A DNA stretch of 64,000 nucleotides from an uncultured Chloracidobacterium sp. (GCA_937941715.1 CALDGX010000006.1:1-64000); one strand, 5' to 3'; shown: positions 33,210 to 41,417, counted from the first letter of the stretch. Made by a program: numbers and translations. The notes: generated by a model not told the origin, from the letters alone.

Positions 33210-33524
33210 TTAGAGGTATGCCGAGAGTTTTACGGTCTTCCCGCACATCGAATCAGTGACGACAAAGAGCACATCGCCCTTTCTGCCCTTATTCGCCAGT
33301 CGGATCTCACGGCCGGCCTCGCAGGTAATGCTGGTCGACGAGCTTTTGTTGATCTCGACGAAGCCGCTGCCGGTGTGGATCTGAACGTCCGCGTCGGTGT
33401 CGTTAACCAACTTAAAGCTAGCAGCAGACTCGGCTGCTGCGTCCGTTGATTTTTGTTCGACGGTAAAAGCGGCAACCGTACCGGCCGCGATAAATAATGC
33501 AAGCAAAATTGTTAAGTAACGCAT
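33210..33524 (-). CDS. Small exported protein of unknown function
   Basis: The 104-residue protein has a signal peptide ('LLALFIAAGTVAAF', about 6-20). The mature 80 residues form a likely single beta domain: 'FKLVNDTDADVQIHTGSGFV', 'TSITCEAGREIRLANKG' and 'VLFVVTDSMCGKTVKLSAY', with two cysteines that could pair. No family was recognised. It starts four bases before member B of the paralogue family, so it is probably in the same transcript. Confidence 0.7.
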   Translation of the reverse strand: MRYLTILLALFIAAGTVAAFTVEQKSTDAAAESAASFKLVNDTDADVQIHTGSGFVEINKSSSTSITCEAGREIRLANKGRKGDVLFVVTDSMCGKTVKLSAYL

Positions 33525-33545
33525 GATTTCCCCCTTGTGGTCCTA

Positions 33546-34163
33546 TTATTCCGGGCTTTCCGGATATTCGTATTCGTTAAATACTGTGCCGTTCCATTTG
33601 AACGACTTGACGGCTACTCCACCGTCTCCATTGGTGCCGCCGGCGACCGCACTGAGCACCTTGTCGCCGCCGCTGAACTGAAAATACAGCGGGACTTCGA
33701 CGCCGTCCTTGAGTTTTGTCTTTTCTTCAAACGCAGGTGCGTTTCGCAGGATGGCGATGACCTCGTCATTGTCGATCATCGGTGCGTGGTCCGATGTGAC
33801 GTCCTCCCAGGTTCCTGCCTTGTAATCGAGAAATAGCAACTGGCCCATACAAACGCCCTCTTCGCACATATTTGTGGCAACGCCGACGATAACGCCCGAC
33901 TTTTTGTTAAATATTTGGACACTGCCGAAAACTTTACCATTACCGTCCTCACCGGTGATCTCTTTGACCGGAATATCAAACGAAAGGTAGCCGTTCTTCG
34001 GGCTTTCGCTTTCGATCCAGGCGGCCCGCTTTTTAGCGTCGGCCTTGATGTGGTCCGTCGGGATGGCAAGAAAGTAGTCACGAACGGTCATCTTTTTGAC
34101 TTGTCCGAAAGCCGTCAGGCTGAATGTGACGGCAATAGCCGCTAACACAATAGTTTTTTTCAT
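33546..34163 (-). CDS. Exported protein, tandem paralogue family member A
   Basis: The 205-residue protein has a signal peptide (about 1-21, 'IAVTFSLTAFGQ'). It is the paralogue of the genes at 32609 and 32088, with 'VRDYFLAIPTDHIKADAKKR', 'PKNGYLSFDIPVKEI', 'MCEEGVCMGQLLFLDYKAG', 'WEDVT', 'DNDEVIAILRNAP' and a terminal 'SFKWNGTVFNEYEY'. Function unknown. I start at the ATG at 34163 so that the signal peptide is N-terminal. A terminator at 34271-34300 separates it from the upstream gene, so this gene probably heads its own transcript. Confidence 0.75.
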   Translation of the reverse strand: MKKTIVLAAIAVTFSLTAFGQVKKMTVRDYFLAIPTDHIKADAKKRAAWIESESPKNGYLSFDIPVKEITGEDGNGKVFGSVQIFNKKSGVIVGVATNMCEEGVCMGQLLFLDYKAGTWEDVTSDHAPMIDNDEVIAILRNAPAFEEKTKLKDGVEVPLYFQFSGGDKVLSAVAGGTNGDGGVAVKSFKWNGTVFNEYEYPESPE

Positions 34164-34270
34164 AATTTCACCCATTGATCATTTCGGCCAATCGCCTCGA
34201 CCGTACTTTTCGGATCGTCAAGTTGATCGCCGTTCAGATAGTTCAGCGAGAAAAAGCGAAAGGTGGTATC

Positions 34271-34300
34271 AAAAAAAACGCCGGCGATACGGCGTTTTTT
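34271..34300. terminator. Bidirectional terminator inside the island
   Basis: Eight A, CGCCG, loop GCGATA, CGGCG, six T. On either strand the short GC stem is followed by a T-run. It ends the transcript of the gene at 34358. Confidence 0.85.
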
Positions 34301-34357
34301 CAGGTACTTAACTCGACGTAATTGGACTTTCCCTCGGGCGGACGCCGTCGTGGCCGA

Positions 34358-34867
34358 TCAACGGGTAAGATCGGCGAGTAGTTTCTCGGCAGCGGTCTTA
34401 TCGGTGATGTTAATCGTGACGAAATTTACCGCCGAAATTTTCGGTTTCTCATTGACGACTCGGCTTTGTTTCTTAAAGTAAAGGTTGTCCGCTCCGGTCC
34501 CGTCAGCGACCAGAGTTAATCGCCAGTATCTGCCGCCGACGACCGCATTGTCTTCCATCTCGATGTTGTAACTTTTGTCCTTGCTTATTTTATCGAGCGG
34601 ACAGGTGTACGTTTCAATCGAGCCGGCGACAGGTTTGCCGCCCTCAAACTCGTATTGGGCCTCGGTTATGATAAGCGCCTTTTTTGACCTGTCCAGATAG
34701 CGGTACGCGACATACCTTGCCCTGCCGCTTTGGAAATTGTATTCGATCGTGTTGATCACGACGCCCTTTACCAATGCGGTCTCACTGCCAATTCTGACCC
34801 TCGTCGTTTGGGCATGGTACGAACTCGCTGAAAGAAAAAGCAATGACAGCACGAATATGTATTTCAT
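34358..34867 (-). CDS. Exported protein of unknown function
   Basis: The 169-residue protein has a signal peptide (about 1-20, 'LSLLFLSASSYHAQ'). The mature part is charged and beta-rich: 'EYNFQSGRARYVAYRYLDRS', 'ALIITEAQYEFEGGKPV' and 'GRYWRLTLVADGTGADNLYF'. No catalytic motif and one cysteine. It is flanked by terminators on both sides (34886-34912 upstream, 34271-34300 downstream), so it is a single-gene unit. Confidence 0.72.
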   Translation of the reverse strand: MKYIFVLSLLFLSASSYHAQTTRVRIGSETALVKGVVINTIEYNFQSGRARYVAYRYLDRSKKALIITEAQYEFEGGKPVAGSIETYTCPLDKISKDKSYNIEMEDNAVVGGRYWRLTLVADGTGADNLYFKKQSRVVNEKPKISAVNFVTINITDKTAAEKLLADLTR

Positions 34868-34885
34868 ATCAAAGGTCTGTAAAAC

Positions 34886-34912
34886 GAAGAATGCCGATCG
34901 CTCGGCATTCTC
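34886..34912 (-). terminator. Terminator after the 34938 gene
   Basis: GAATGCCG (34888-34895) and CGGCATTC (34903-34910) form an 8-bp stem with loop ATCGCT, followed by TTCGTTTT on the minus strand. It separates two exported-protein genes. Confidence 0.75.
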
Positions 34913-34937
34913 GCTTTAGTTTAGCCTGAAAACAATA

Positions 34938-35381
34938 TTATTGATCCGTTGACTCGCCGCCAACGTAATCGGCCTTGTCGTCCGTAACCGATACTTTAAT
35001 TGTGAAGGTACGGGCCCGCTTACGGTCCGAGTTATTGATGCTGACGACGTATTTTTTGGTTTGTCCGGCAAGGACCGACAAGTAACCTTCGCCGTCCTGC
35101 CACTGATCAACATTTTCCACGCCGTTTGCAAGGTTGAGTCCGATCACCGGGAACTCGTTCGTTTTTGATATCGCTATGTCACCCGAGGCGGTAAAGTTTA
35201 TGACCTGGCCCTCGCGTACTGAGATCGAGTAGGTTTTCATATCCTTTGGGCCGACGGTAATGGTCATCGTTTTCGAGCTTGCGCCTTTGGCGAACACGAC
35301 CGGCGTCTGTGCCGAGGCAGCAACAGCCGATGCGGCAACAATCGCGACGGCAAATATCATAAGCAAAAGTATCTTTTTCAT
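34938..35381 (-). CDS. Exported PPC-like beta-domain protein 1
   Basis: The 147-residue protein has a signal peptide (about 1-24, ending 'AVAASAQ'). It then has one beta-sandwich domain resembling bacterial pre-peptidase C-terminal (PPC) domains: 'MKTYSISVREGQVINFTASG', 'DGEGYLSVLAGQTKKYVVSI' and 'RARTFTIKVSVTDD'. The same pattern recurs in the next gene upstream (35404), so the two are probably diverged paralogues. A role in binding or in protecting an envelope partner is speculation. Confidence 0.75.
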   Translation of the reverse strand: MKKILLLMIFAVAIVAASAVAASAQTPVVFAKGASSKTMTITVGPKDMKTYSISVREGQVINFTASGDIAISKTNEFPVIGLNLANGVENVDQWQDGEGYLSVLAGQTKKYVVSINNSDRKRARTFTIKVSVTDDKADYVGGESTDQ

Positions 35382-35403
35382 TATTTTTTCCCTTGCGAAC
35401 GGC

Positions 35404-35811
35404 CTAGCTTATCGGCTGGCCGGGCTCCATTTCAAATTTAATATCAAGTGTAAATGCTGCAGGTTTTTTTGTGCGGGAGCCGGTTGAATTAAGCTCAACG
35501 CGGATCAAATAGTAACCCTCGGCCGGGCTCGGTTCCAGAAAGTCGTATCGGGCGCCGTTTGGTGCCTTTACTGTGTAGCCGATGTATTTATTGTCCGATT
35601 CGAGAGCGACTTCCCAAACGTCGCCCTTGTCAGCCCAGATCTCGTACAAAGCGTATCGTTTTCCTGAGATCGAACCCTTAACCTCGACGGAGTTTGCACC
35701 TTCGGGCAAACCGATGCGCTTCTTGGACTGCGCGGAACCCTCTGCGGCCGAAAATCCGATGATCGTCAGCACACACAGAAAGACAAGTGCCAGTTTTAGT
35801 GATCGGGTCAT
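35404..35811 (-). CDS. Exported PPC-like beta-domain protein 2
   Basis: The 135-residue protein has a signal peptide (about 1-27, ending 'AAEGSAQ'). The single domain follows the layout of the neighbour: 'RYALYEIWADKGDVWEVALE', 'EGYYLIRVELNSTGSR' and 'KKPAAFTLDIKFEMEPG'. It begins the minus-strand island, divergent from mrp across a 175-base spacer. It is 22 bases upstream of its paralogue, with which it is probably co-transcribed. Confidence 0.75.
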   Translation of the reverse strand: MTRSLKLALVFLCVLTIIGFSAAEGSAQSKKRIGLPEGANSVEVKGSISGKRYALYEIWADKGDVWEVALESDNKYIGYTVKAPNGARYDFLEPSPAEGYYLIRVELNSTGSRTKKPAAFTLDIKFEMEPGQPIS

Positions 35812-35891
35812 ATAGATCAGTGTCCTTCACTATCAACTAGCGATAATTGCGCTGGTTTCGTATCATTATTTTTTGCCCGGTGCATGCGATC

Positions 35892-35919
35892 TTGAACTAT
35901 GACGCTCAAGATGTATAAC
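35892..35919 (+). promoter_or_regulatory. Candidate sigma70-type promoter for mrp
   Basis: TTGAAC (35892-35897), a 16-base spacer, then TATAAC (35914-35919). It lies 68 bases upstream of the mrp ATG in the divergent spacer. Both boxes are one or two bases from the consensus. Confidence 0.5.
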
Positions 35920-35986
35920 AGCGGCCGGCAAGCGGCCGATCGGGATCTGATAAACTACGAATTCGAACATCAGCAAGGGAAATAAA

Positions 35987-37069
35987 ATGAGTCAAATATC
36001 AGAAGAGATAGTTTTAGACGCTTTACGGCAGATCATCGACCCCGATCTGCGAAAGGACATCGTTACCCTCGGTTTTATTCGCGACATGGTGATAAGCGGC
36101 GGTGACGTTTCGTTTACCATCATGTTGACCACGCCGGCGTGCCCGGTCAAAGAAGAGATGGAATCCGATGCGACCGCGATCGTCTCGAATCTCGAAGGCG
36201 TCACGAGCGTCAACGTCCGGATGGACGCCGAGGTCCCGCAGGGCCGCGGCATCGCCAACAATGTCGCAATTCCGGGTGTCAAAAACATCATCGCCGTCAG
36301 TTCGGGTAAGGGCGGCGTCGGCAAATCGACGGTCGCGGTCAACCTAGCGGTCGCACTTGCCGCCGATGGGGCCAAGGTCGGTATCATGGACGCCGACGTT
36401 TACGGCCCGAATATCCCAATGATGCTCGGTTCAGGCTATGACCAGCCCGAGGTCGAAAACGGCCAGCTTCGCCCGGTCGAGGCCCACGGGATCAAGATGA
36501 TCTCGATGGCCGTACTCGTTCCGCGTGACAAGCCGATGATCCTTCGCGGACCGATGCTGCATGGCGTCGTCCGGCAGTTCTTGTCGGATGTAAATTGGGG
36601 CGAGCTCGATTATTTGATCGTTGATATGCCGCCCGGGACCGGTGACGTACAGCTCAGCCTTGCGCAGCTTGTGCCGGTGCAGGGTGCCGTCCTGGTGACG
36701 ACGCCGCAAGCGGTTTCGCTCTCAGACGTACGTCGAGCGGTCAAGATGTTTGAAACGGTCAATGTACCGGTGCTGGGCGTGATCGAAAATATGTCGTATT
36801 TCATCGCGCCCGATACCGGCAATAAATACGAGATATTCGGCAGCGGCGGCGGCCAGATGCTGTGCGACGAATACGGCCTTAATCTGCTCGGTGAGGTGCC
36901 CATGGGTATGGAGGTTCGCGAGGGCGGCGACAACGGCGTCCCGGTGGTCGTTTCGTTCCCCGATTCACCGCAGGCCAAAGCCTTCAGAAAGGTCGCCGAA
37001 GAGGTCGCTCGGCAGGTATCGATCGAGGCAATGAAGCCGGAACTCGTCATTATGACCCGCGGTCAGTAA
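35987..37069 (+). CDS. apbC: Mrp/NBP35-type Fe-S carrier ATPase (ApbC)
   Basis: Mrp proteins bind and transfer Fe-S clusters in a P-loop-dependent way. The 360-residue protein has an N-terminal MIP18/DUF59 domain (about 1-85, 'LRQIIDPDLRKDIVTLGF', 'TPACPVKEEMES') and the deviant Walker A 'SSGKGGVGKSTVAVNLAVAL' near 104-123. Then come 'MDADVYGPNIPMMLG' and 'YLIVDMPPGTGDVQLSL'. The C-terminal CxxC of many homologues is absent ('FGSGGGQML' only, then 'LCDEYG'), so cluster binding may differ. An A-type carrier gene follows, in line with an Fe-S assembly role. Confidence 0.95.
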   Translation: MSQISEEIVLDALRQIIDPDLRKDIVTLGFIRDMVISGGDVSFTIMLTTPACPVKEEMESDATAIVSNLEGVTSVNVRMDAEVPQGRGIANNVAIPGVKNIIAVSSGKGGVGKSTVAVNLAVALAADGAKVGIMDADVYGPNIPMMLGSGYDQPEVENGQLRPVEAHGIKMISMAVLVPRDKPMILRGPMLHGVVRQFLSDVNWGELDYLIVDMPPGTGDVQLSLAQLVPVQGAVLVTTPQAVSLSDVRRAVKMFETVNVPVLGVIENMSYFIAPDTGNKYEIFGSGGGQMLCDEYGLNLLGEVPMGMEVREGGDNGVPVVVSFPDSPQAKAFRKVAEEVARQVSIEAMKPELVIMTRGQ

Positions 37070-37191
37070 CCGCCCGGGGGCGGTCGATATTGACAAAACG
37101 CCAGGAATTGTTAATATTGATTTTAATGTAAGGATTCGGCTTGGCGAATCGTTATTATCGTTATCATTGAGCAAAAGGAGTCATAAATTCT

Positions 37192-37548
37192 ATGTCAGCT
37201 GTCGCAGCACCGTCATGTGATCTAAATGTTACCGAGGCCGCATCGATCGAGATCAAAAAGTTCTTGGCGTCGGAAGAAGACCTGCCGGAAACGGCCGGGC
37301 TCAGGGTTCGCGTCGTTCCGGGCGGATGTTCGGGATTTCAGTACAGCCTCAATATCGAGGAAGAGTCCCGCCAGGGTGATTTCGTTCTGGACAAGTACGG
37401 TATCAAGCTATTTGTAGATATGTTTTCAGCACAGTATCTTGACGGTGTCGTTGTCGATTACACGTCGAACATGATGGGTTCGGGCTTTACGTTCGAAAAC
37501 CCGAATGCGACCGGCGGCTGCGGCTGCGGCACGTCTTTCTCAGCTTAA
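37192..37548 (+). CDS. A-type iron-sulfur cluster carrier (HesB/IscA/ErpA family)
   Basis: The 118-residue protein has the A-type scaffold pattern: 'LRVRVVPGGCSGFQYSLNIE' with the first Cys, and the C-terminal 'GGCGCGTSFSA' with the CxC pair. Such proteins hold 2Fe-2S or 4Fe-4S clusters for delivery to apoproteins. IscA, ErpA and SufA cannot be told apart from sequence alone. AAGGAG lies ten bases before the ATG. It follows mrp by 122 bases and ends at a good terminator (37577-37606). Confidence 0.95.
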   Translation: MSAVAAPSCDLNVTEAASIEIKKFLASEEDLPETAGLRVRVVPGGCSGFQYSLNIEEESRQGDFVLDKYGIKLFVDMFSAQYLDGVVVDYTSNMMGSGFTFENPNATGGCGCGTSFSA

Positions 37549-37576
37549 TTTGCCGCTGAGATCCAACATCAATCCG

Positions 37577-37606
37577 AGGCCGGAATTATTTTCCGGCCTT
37601 TTTTTC
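37577..37606 (+). terminator. Terminator of the Fe-S carrier gene
   Basis: AGGCCGGAA (37577-37585) pairs with TTCCGGCCT (37591-37599), loop TTATT, followed by TTTTTTC. Confidence 0.9.
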
Positions 37607-37933
37607 ATTTAGTTTGGAATGCCGCCGCGCTTAGGCGTGTCTTGAAATATCACAGGACAACTGAAGGAACGCTGCAGGCGGGGTGGAGAAGACGGGACGA
37701 GCCGATCCAAGGGTCGGTTCGTCCCATTTTCAGCGCGTTTGCAATCTGACCGCCTATAAGCGATAATGATGGTTAGCTTTGGTAGAACGAATAATCAAAA
37801 AATAGTTCAGCGTAAATTTGCAGCGTTGGTTTTTGGTACAACGCGGCTATTTGTTGTTTATATAGGATAGGTGATCCGTTCACCGCTTTCCACACTATCC
37901 TCGTTCTTGATCTAAATAACGGAGAACTAATTG
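37607..37933 (+). other. 327-base gene-free leader upstream of the NlpC/P60 gene
   Basis: No ORF with coding character is seen. It contains one strong hairpin (37694-37725, separate entry) and an AT-rich stretch around 37785-37870 that could hold a promoter. The last 15 bases carry GGAG for the next gene. I checked it for a c-di-AMP (ydaO-type) riboswitch because of the downstream hydrolase and did not find the conserved core. Confidence 0.6.
37694..37725 (+). repeat. Strong 15-bp hairpin in the NlpC leader region
   Basis: 37694-37708 pairs with 37711-37725 (15 pairs counting two G-U), with only two unpaired bases, followed by ATTTTC. It could end a small RNA made from this spacer, be a protein-binding inverted repeat, or be a cruciform. 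No similar copy was noticed elsewhere in the window. Confidence 0.6.
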
Positions 37934-38632
37934 ATGAATTTTAAGAAGACCTTTCTCGTAGCGGTATGCACGTTGCTTGCCGCGACTGTTTTTGACGGAA
38001 CCGCAATGGCGCAGCAGCGGGATCGGGTTGTAAAAACAACATCCAGCCAGCCGACCAATCAGCCGCCGGTTTTCACACCGGCTCCGCAGGACAGTTCGAG
38101 AACGACGTCTTCGTCGCGGCCGACGCTAACTAATCAAATAGTGGTCGTCAACCCATCGACGCCGGAAAAGCCGATGGTCAAAAAGACCGCCTCGTCAATG
38201 TCTACCGCTGGATTTGCCGCCGGCCGCACCGCTTACGGTGCCGGCATCAGTGCAAAGATAATGGCGGGGATCCAGGCTCGCTACGGTATTCCATACCTTT
38301 ACGGTTCGACTGGCCCCAATCGTTACGATTGTTCGGGATTTGTATGGAGCGTGTTTAATGAGGCAGGCGTTCCGTTCACCAGAGCGAGTGCACGCAGCCT
38401 ATGGTCAATGTCCGAAGAAGTTTACGGCGATGACCGGTTCAAGTTCGGAACACTTGTGTTCCTCAACGGACTTGGACATATGGGGATCGTAGCCGACGAA
38501 AACGGCTTTTACCATGCTTCGTCGAGCAAAGGTATCACTTATTCGCCGTTCAAAGGATACTGGTCAAGCCGCATCGTGGGTTTTCGTAAGCTGAATCCGC
38601 AAGGCGGTTCGGTCGATCCGACGGAAAGATAA
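37934..38632 (+). CDS. Exported NlpC/P60-family peptidoglycan hydrolase
   Basis: The 232-residue protein has a signal peptide (about 1-26, ending 'GTAMAQ'), a Ser/Thr/Pro-rich linker (27-85) and a C-terminal C40 peptidase domain. That domain has 'YGIPYLYGSTGPNRYDCSGF' (catalytic Cys in DCSGF), then 'LGHMGIVADENGFYHAS' (catalytic His) and 'GYWSSRIVGFRKL'. Such enzymes cleave peptide bonds in cell-wall stems. I use the ATG at 37934, with GGAG nine bases upstream; a TTG three bases earlier is the in-frame alternative. A good terminator follows. Confidence 0.93.
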   Translation: MNFKKTFLVAVCTLLAATVFDGTAMAQQRDRVVKTTSSQPTNQPPVFTPAPQDSSRTTSSSRPTLTNQIVVVNPSTPEKPMVKKTASSMSTAGFAAGRTAYGAGISAKIMAGIQARYGIPYLYGSTGPNRYDCSGFVWSVFNEAGVPFTRASARSLWSMSEEVYGDDRFKFGTLVFLNGLGHMGIVADENGFYHASSSKGITYSPFKGYWSSRIVGFRKLNPQGGSVDPTER

Positions 38633-38654
38633 TTTTCAATAAAAATGTACAAAG

Positions 38655-38687
38655 AAAGGCCCGGCATCAACGAATGCCGGGCCTTTT
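38655..38687. terminator. Terminator after the NlpC/P60 gene
   Basis: AAAGGCCCGGCAT (38655-38667) pairs with ATGCCGGGCCTTT (38674-38686), loop CAACGA, followed by TTTTACATTTT. It lies between convergent genes and probably serves both. Confidence 0.9.
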
Positions 38688-38704
38688 ACATTTTAGCGTG
38701 TTGG

Positions 38705-38914
38705 TCAGACGATAAAACCCGGTCGTGAATGCGGGTCCTTGCGTTCGTAGACAACGGCGATCTTATCGATCGCAACGTAAGCGACTTCGCCGGATTCGTC
38801 TCTCAGGTACACTACACCTCCCTTGACGTCGATAACCTCGCCACAAAACGTAGCATTAACTCCACAGGTAACGTCAACGTTCTTGCCCATCAAATTTCTC
38901 AAAAGTTCTTCCAT
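38705..38914 (-). CDS. Small SH3/Sm-fold-like protein
   Basis: The 69-residue protein is of unknown function. The strand pattern 'VDVTCGVNATFCGEVIDVKG', 'GVVYLRDESGEVAYVAID' and 'KIAVVYER' suggests a small five-stranded barrel of the Sm/LSm or SH3 kind, a common shape for RNA-binding or adaptor proteins. I start at the ATG at 38914 because GGAG lies nine bases upstream; the frame remains open to 38956. It is convergent with the NlpC gene. Confidence 0.7.
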   Translation of the reverse strand: MEELLRNLMGKNVDVTCGVNATFCGEVIDVKGGVVYLRDESGEVAYVAIDKIAVVYERKDPHSRPGFIV

Positions 38915-38956
38915 TAGATCGATCTCCGTTGGCCAACGAAACTCAGATTCGGTCAA

Positions 38957-39400
38957 GGTATTCTAACCCTTTGGGGGGCGTTTCGTGAAATCATGTGCCT
39001 GTGGTCCCGACCGACCAGGTCGCAATATTGGCGAGGCGTTATCAGGAATTTGTCGTCTGAGAACCTCCGCGTGTAGTTTTTCACGATCTTGCGCGTATAT
39101 ATCCGCGTGCGAGGAAATCGACTGTTGTAAACATCGCCTAAAAACATGAAATTGCTATGGTTTGGCAAGCTGTTGCGGCACGACGATTGCGTCGATCATG
39201 GTAAAGGTCAATTGCAAACAGTGATCCTCACGATGTTTGATAATCGGGGAAGTGGGGCGCGTGACCAGCGCCAAACGGCATTACCGTACTAGATTCTGAG
39301 GCGACAATGCACTCAGAACAATTAGAATACGGCATTTTCCTGCTCTTCAACTGCCAAAGGACCGACCCATTGTGCCGGCCCGAGTGCGGAGGTGACTATC
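38957..39400 (+). other. 444-base gene-free region upstream of the 39401 gene
   Basis: No convincing ORF. It holds two hairpins: GGCGC/GCGCC around 39256-39272, and TTCTGAG (39294-39300) with CTCAGAA (39312-39318). The 8-mer ACGGCATT occurs twice nearby. GGAGGT at the end serves the next gene. A structured leader is possible, but I match it to no known riboswitch. Confidence 0.5.
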
Positions 39401-41356
39401 ATGAAAAGAGATAGTAGAGAGCGATGGAACTCGCTCGTTAGGTGTTTTTCGATCGGTGTGGTGATCATGTTGATAGCGGCGGCCCAGGCCGCGTTGTGCC
39501 AAGATCTCCCGCCGACCTATTCGACAATGACAACAATTCCAACGGGATCGTATGTGATCCCAATGGACAACGTAAATCAGGCGGTCGGAACCCCATTCAA
39601 CATCAAGGCATACGGACTCGCAAACCGCCTATTGCAAAACAATATCCCGCTCTATTGGGTGATCAAGGCCGGCAAGGCAAAGGATGACGCTGATTTCAGC
39701 GTTATGGCCAAGCGCATCAAGCCTTCGTCGCTTGCCACCGCCTCTCGGACATTTTCCGGCGGACCGCTGGTAGTTTTGCCGCAGTATCGAGATCAGGCGT
39801 TGGCGTTCATCAATGCATTTGGCAACAACGTGGCGGTTTTTGAGACCACGGCGGCCGTGGATGTGCCGGTTCGGTATGTTCTTTCACACAAGCCGCTGAT
39901 CGCTGTCGGCAGTGTAAATTCAGCGATCCATACGGATCTACTGGACTACGCTCTGATCCCGAACTATGTGGCTGTTACGGATACGACTGTCAACGCCGGC
40001 ACTTGCGTTACCCTGGTTACCCAGGCTCACACCGAGGATCCGAGGGCGATCACCAATATCAAGGCATTCGTCCAATCGGGCGGTAACTTTCTAGCCCAGT
40101 GTGCCGCGGTAAATACGTATGAGAACATAGTTCCGCTCGGACAATTTCAGACCAATCGAGGCTATGTCATCGACAATGTTGATACTGATCTGACGTATCC
40201 CAACGGCGACATGCCATATTCGCAGTTCATCGGTGCTCTGAGGTCCAAGCCGGGCGGCAGGGAACAGGACTGGATGCTGTCTAATTCCAATTTTATTAAC
40301 AACACGTTCATCGCCGCACAAAATTCGGGTGCGTATACCGATCACTATGCTGCCACAATATCCAAGTTATTCTACGCGGGTAAGGGCGGAATGGTAGCTT
40401 ATCTAGGCGGCCACGAATACGCAACCGGCGGAAACGACGTCGAGGTGATAAACGGACAGAGGATGCTTCTGAATATGGTCCTCCAACCCCCGTCGAGGCC
40501 GACGGCCTGCAACATCGATCTGACATCGCCGGTCGTATATGGCCACAAACTGGTCACGATCCACGACGACTATATCAATATCGGTGAGGTGAATCCCGGC
40601 GACACGATCCTTTGGGAGATCATATACGTGAATACCGGTGACGGAGCCGCTAACAATTTCCAGATCAATGAGGCTCTACCCTCGGGTGTGACGATGATCG
40701 GTTCGCCGACCATCGAGCTTTTTGGCACCGGAACTTCGGCTTCGATCAACCCGATCTACAATGGAACCGGCACGAACGACCTGCTTGCCAGCGGAGCCGC
40801 TCTCGGACTGGGCGGGGCGATCCATGTATCGATCATCGCGTCGATAAATTGGGACAGCATTGGACACATCGCAAATCAAGCAAGTGCCACAAGTACGAGC
40901 TATCCGGGTTCGGTCATGACGGATTCGCTTGATCAGACGATGCCGATGGAGCCCAATGCCGGACTTAATCCGTGTGTTGTAATGGGGCCCGACAAATGCA
41001 TTGACCAAGACCCGCACCACACTGACGGTATCGACCCGACGTATTTCGAGGTAATGCTCTACCCGACCGCGGCCATGGTCTCGATCTCGGGCAGAGTGAC
41101 TTTGGAAAACGGTACAGGTGTGCCCGGAGCACTGTTGACACTAACGGAACTCAGCACCGGAAATGTTCTGACGGCGAGAACGAGTCCGTTTGGCTACTAT
41201 TCGTTCAGCGATCTTCCGGTCGGCGAGACCTATGTGCTTACAGTAAACCGAAAGGGACTGACGATAGCCAATAATCCGTTGAATTTCACCTTGATGGAGG
41301 AACTCACTGATCTTGATTTTACGGCCGTACCGGCCACTGCCGCTCGGTCAAGATGA
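39401..41356 (+). CDS. Large exported protein with DUF11-like and carboxypeptidase-regulatory-like domains
   Basis: The 651-residue protein has a signal peptide (about 12-34, 'VVIMLIAAAQAALCQ'). Residues 35-370 form an unrecognised domain with a possible glutamine-amidotransferase-like fold ('GGNFLAQCAAVNTYENI', 'GKGGMVAYLGGHEYATGGND'). Then comes a DUF11-like beta domain ('GDTILWEIIYVNTGDGAANN'). The last 75 residues are a carboxypeptidase-regulatory-like module with 'TSPFGYYSF', close to that of the 73-2127 protein. GTG at 39392 lies directly at GGAGGT, so the ATG at 39401 is the start. A surface role is inferred. Confidence 0.85.
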   Translation: MKRDSRERWNSLVRCFSIGVVIMLIAAAQAALCQDLPPTYSTMTTIPTGSYVIPMDNVNQAVGTPFNIKAYGLANRLLQNNIPLYWVIKAGKAKDDADFSVMAKRIKPSSLATASRTFSGGPLVVLPQYRDQALAFINAFGNNVAVFETTAAVDVPVRYVLSHKPLIAVGSVNSAIHTDLLDYALIPNYVAVTDTTVNAGTCVTLVTQAHTEDPRAITNIKAFVQSGGNFLAQCAAVNTYENIVPLGQFQTNRGYVIDNVDTDLTYPNGDMPYSQFIGALRSKPGGREQDWMLSNSNFINNTFIAAQNSGAYTDHYAATISKLFYAGKGGMVAYLGGHEYATGGNDVEVINGQRMLLNMVLQPPSRPTACNIDLTSPVVYGHKLVTIHDDYINIGEVNPGDTILWEIIYVNTGDGAANNFQINEALPSGVTMIGSPTIELFGTGTSASINPIYNGTGTNDLLASGAALGLGGAIHVSIIASINWDSIGHIANQASATSTSYPGSVMTDSLDQTMPMEPNAGLNPCVVMGPDKCIDQDPHHTDGIDPTYFEVMLYPTAAMVSISGRVTLENGTGVPGALLTLTELSTGNVLTARTSPFGYYSFSDLPVGETYVLTVNRKGLTIANNPLNFTLMEELTDLDFTAVPATAARSR

Positions 41357-41383
41357 TGCGATCGCCGATAGATCTTTAATTGA

Positions 41384-41417
41384 GGAGGATGAAGCCTTGC
41401 CTCATCCTCCATTTTTC
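41384..41417. terminator. Terminator between the 39401 gene and accC
   Basis: GGAGGATGA (41384-41392) pairs with TCATCCTCC (41402-41410), followed by ATTTTTC. The stem lies between convergent genes, directly at the 3' end of accC. Confidence 0.85.

Noticed and set aside
37607..37933. Possible c-di-AMP (ydaO-type) riboswitch upstream of the NlpC/P60 gene.
   Set aside because: The conserved core segments were not found; only a plain hairpin is seen.
38953..39168. A 71-codon minus-strand ORF in the spacer upstream of the 39401 gene.
   Set aside because: No ribosome-binding site, no recognisable protein character, and unusual composition compared with neighbours.
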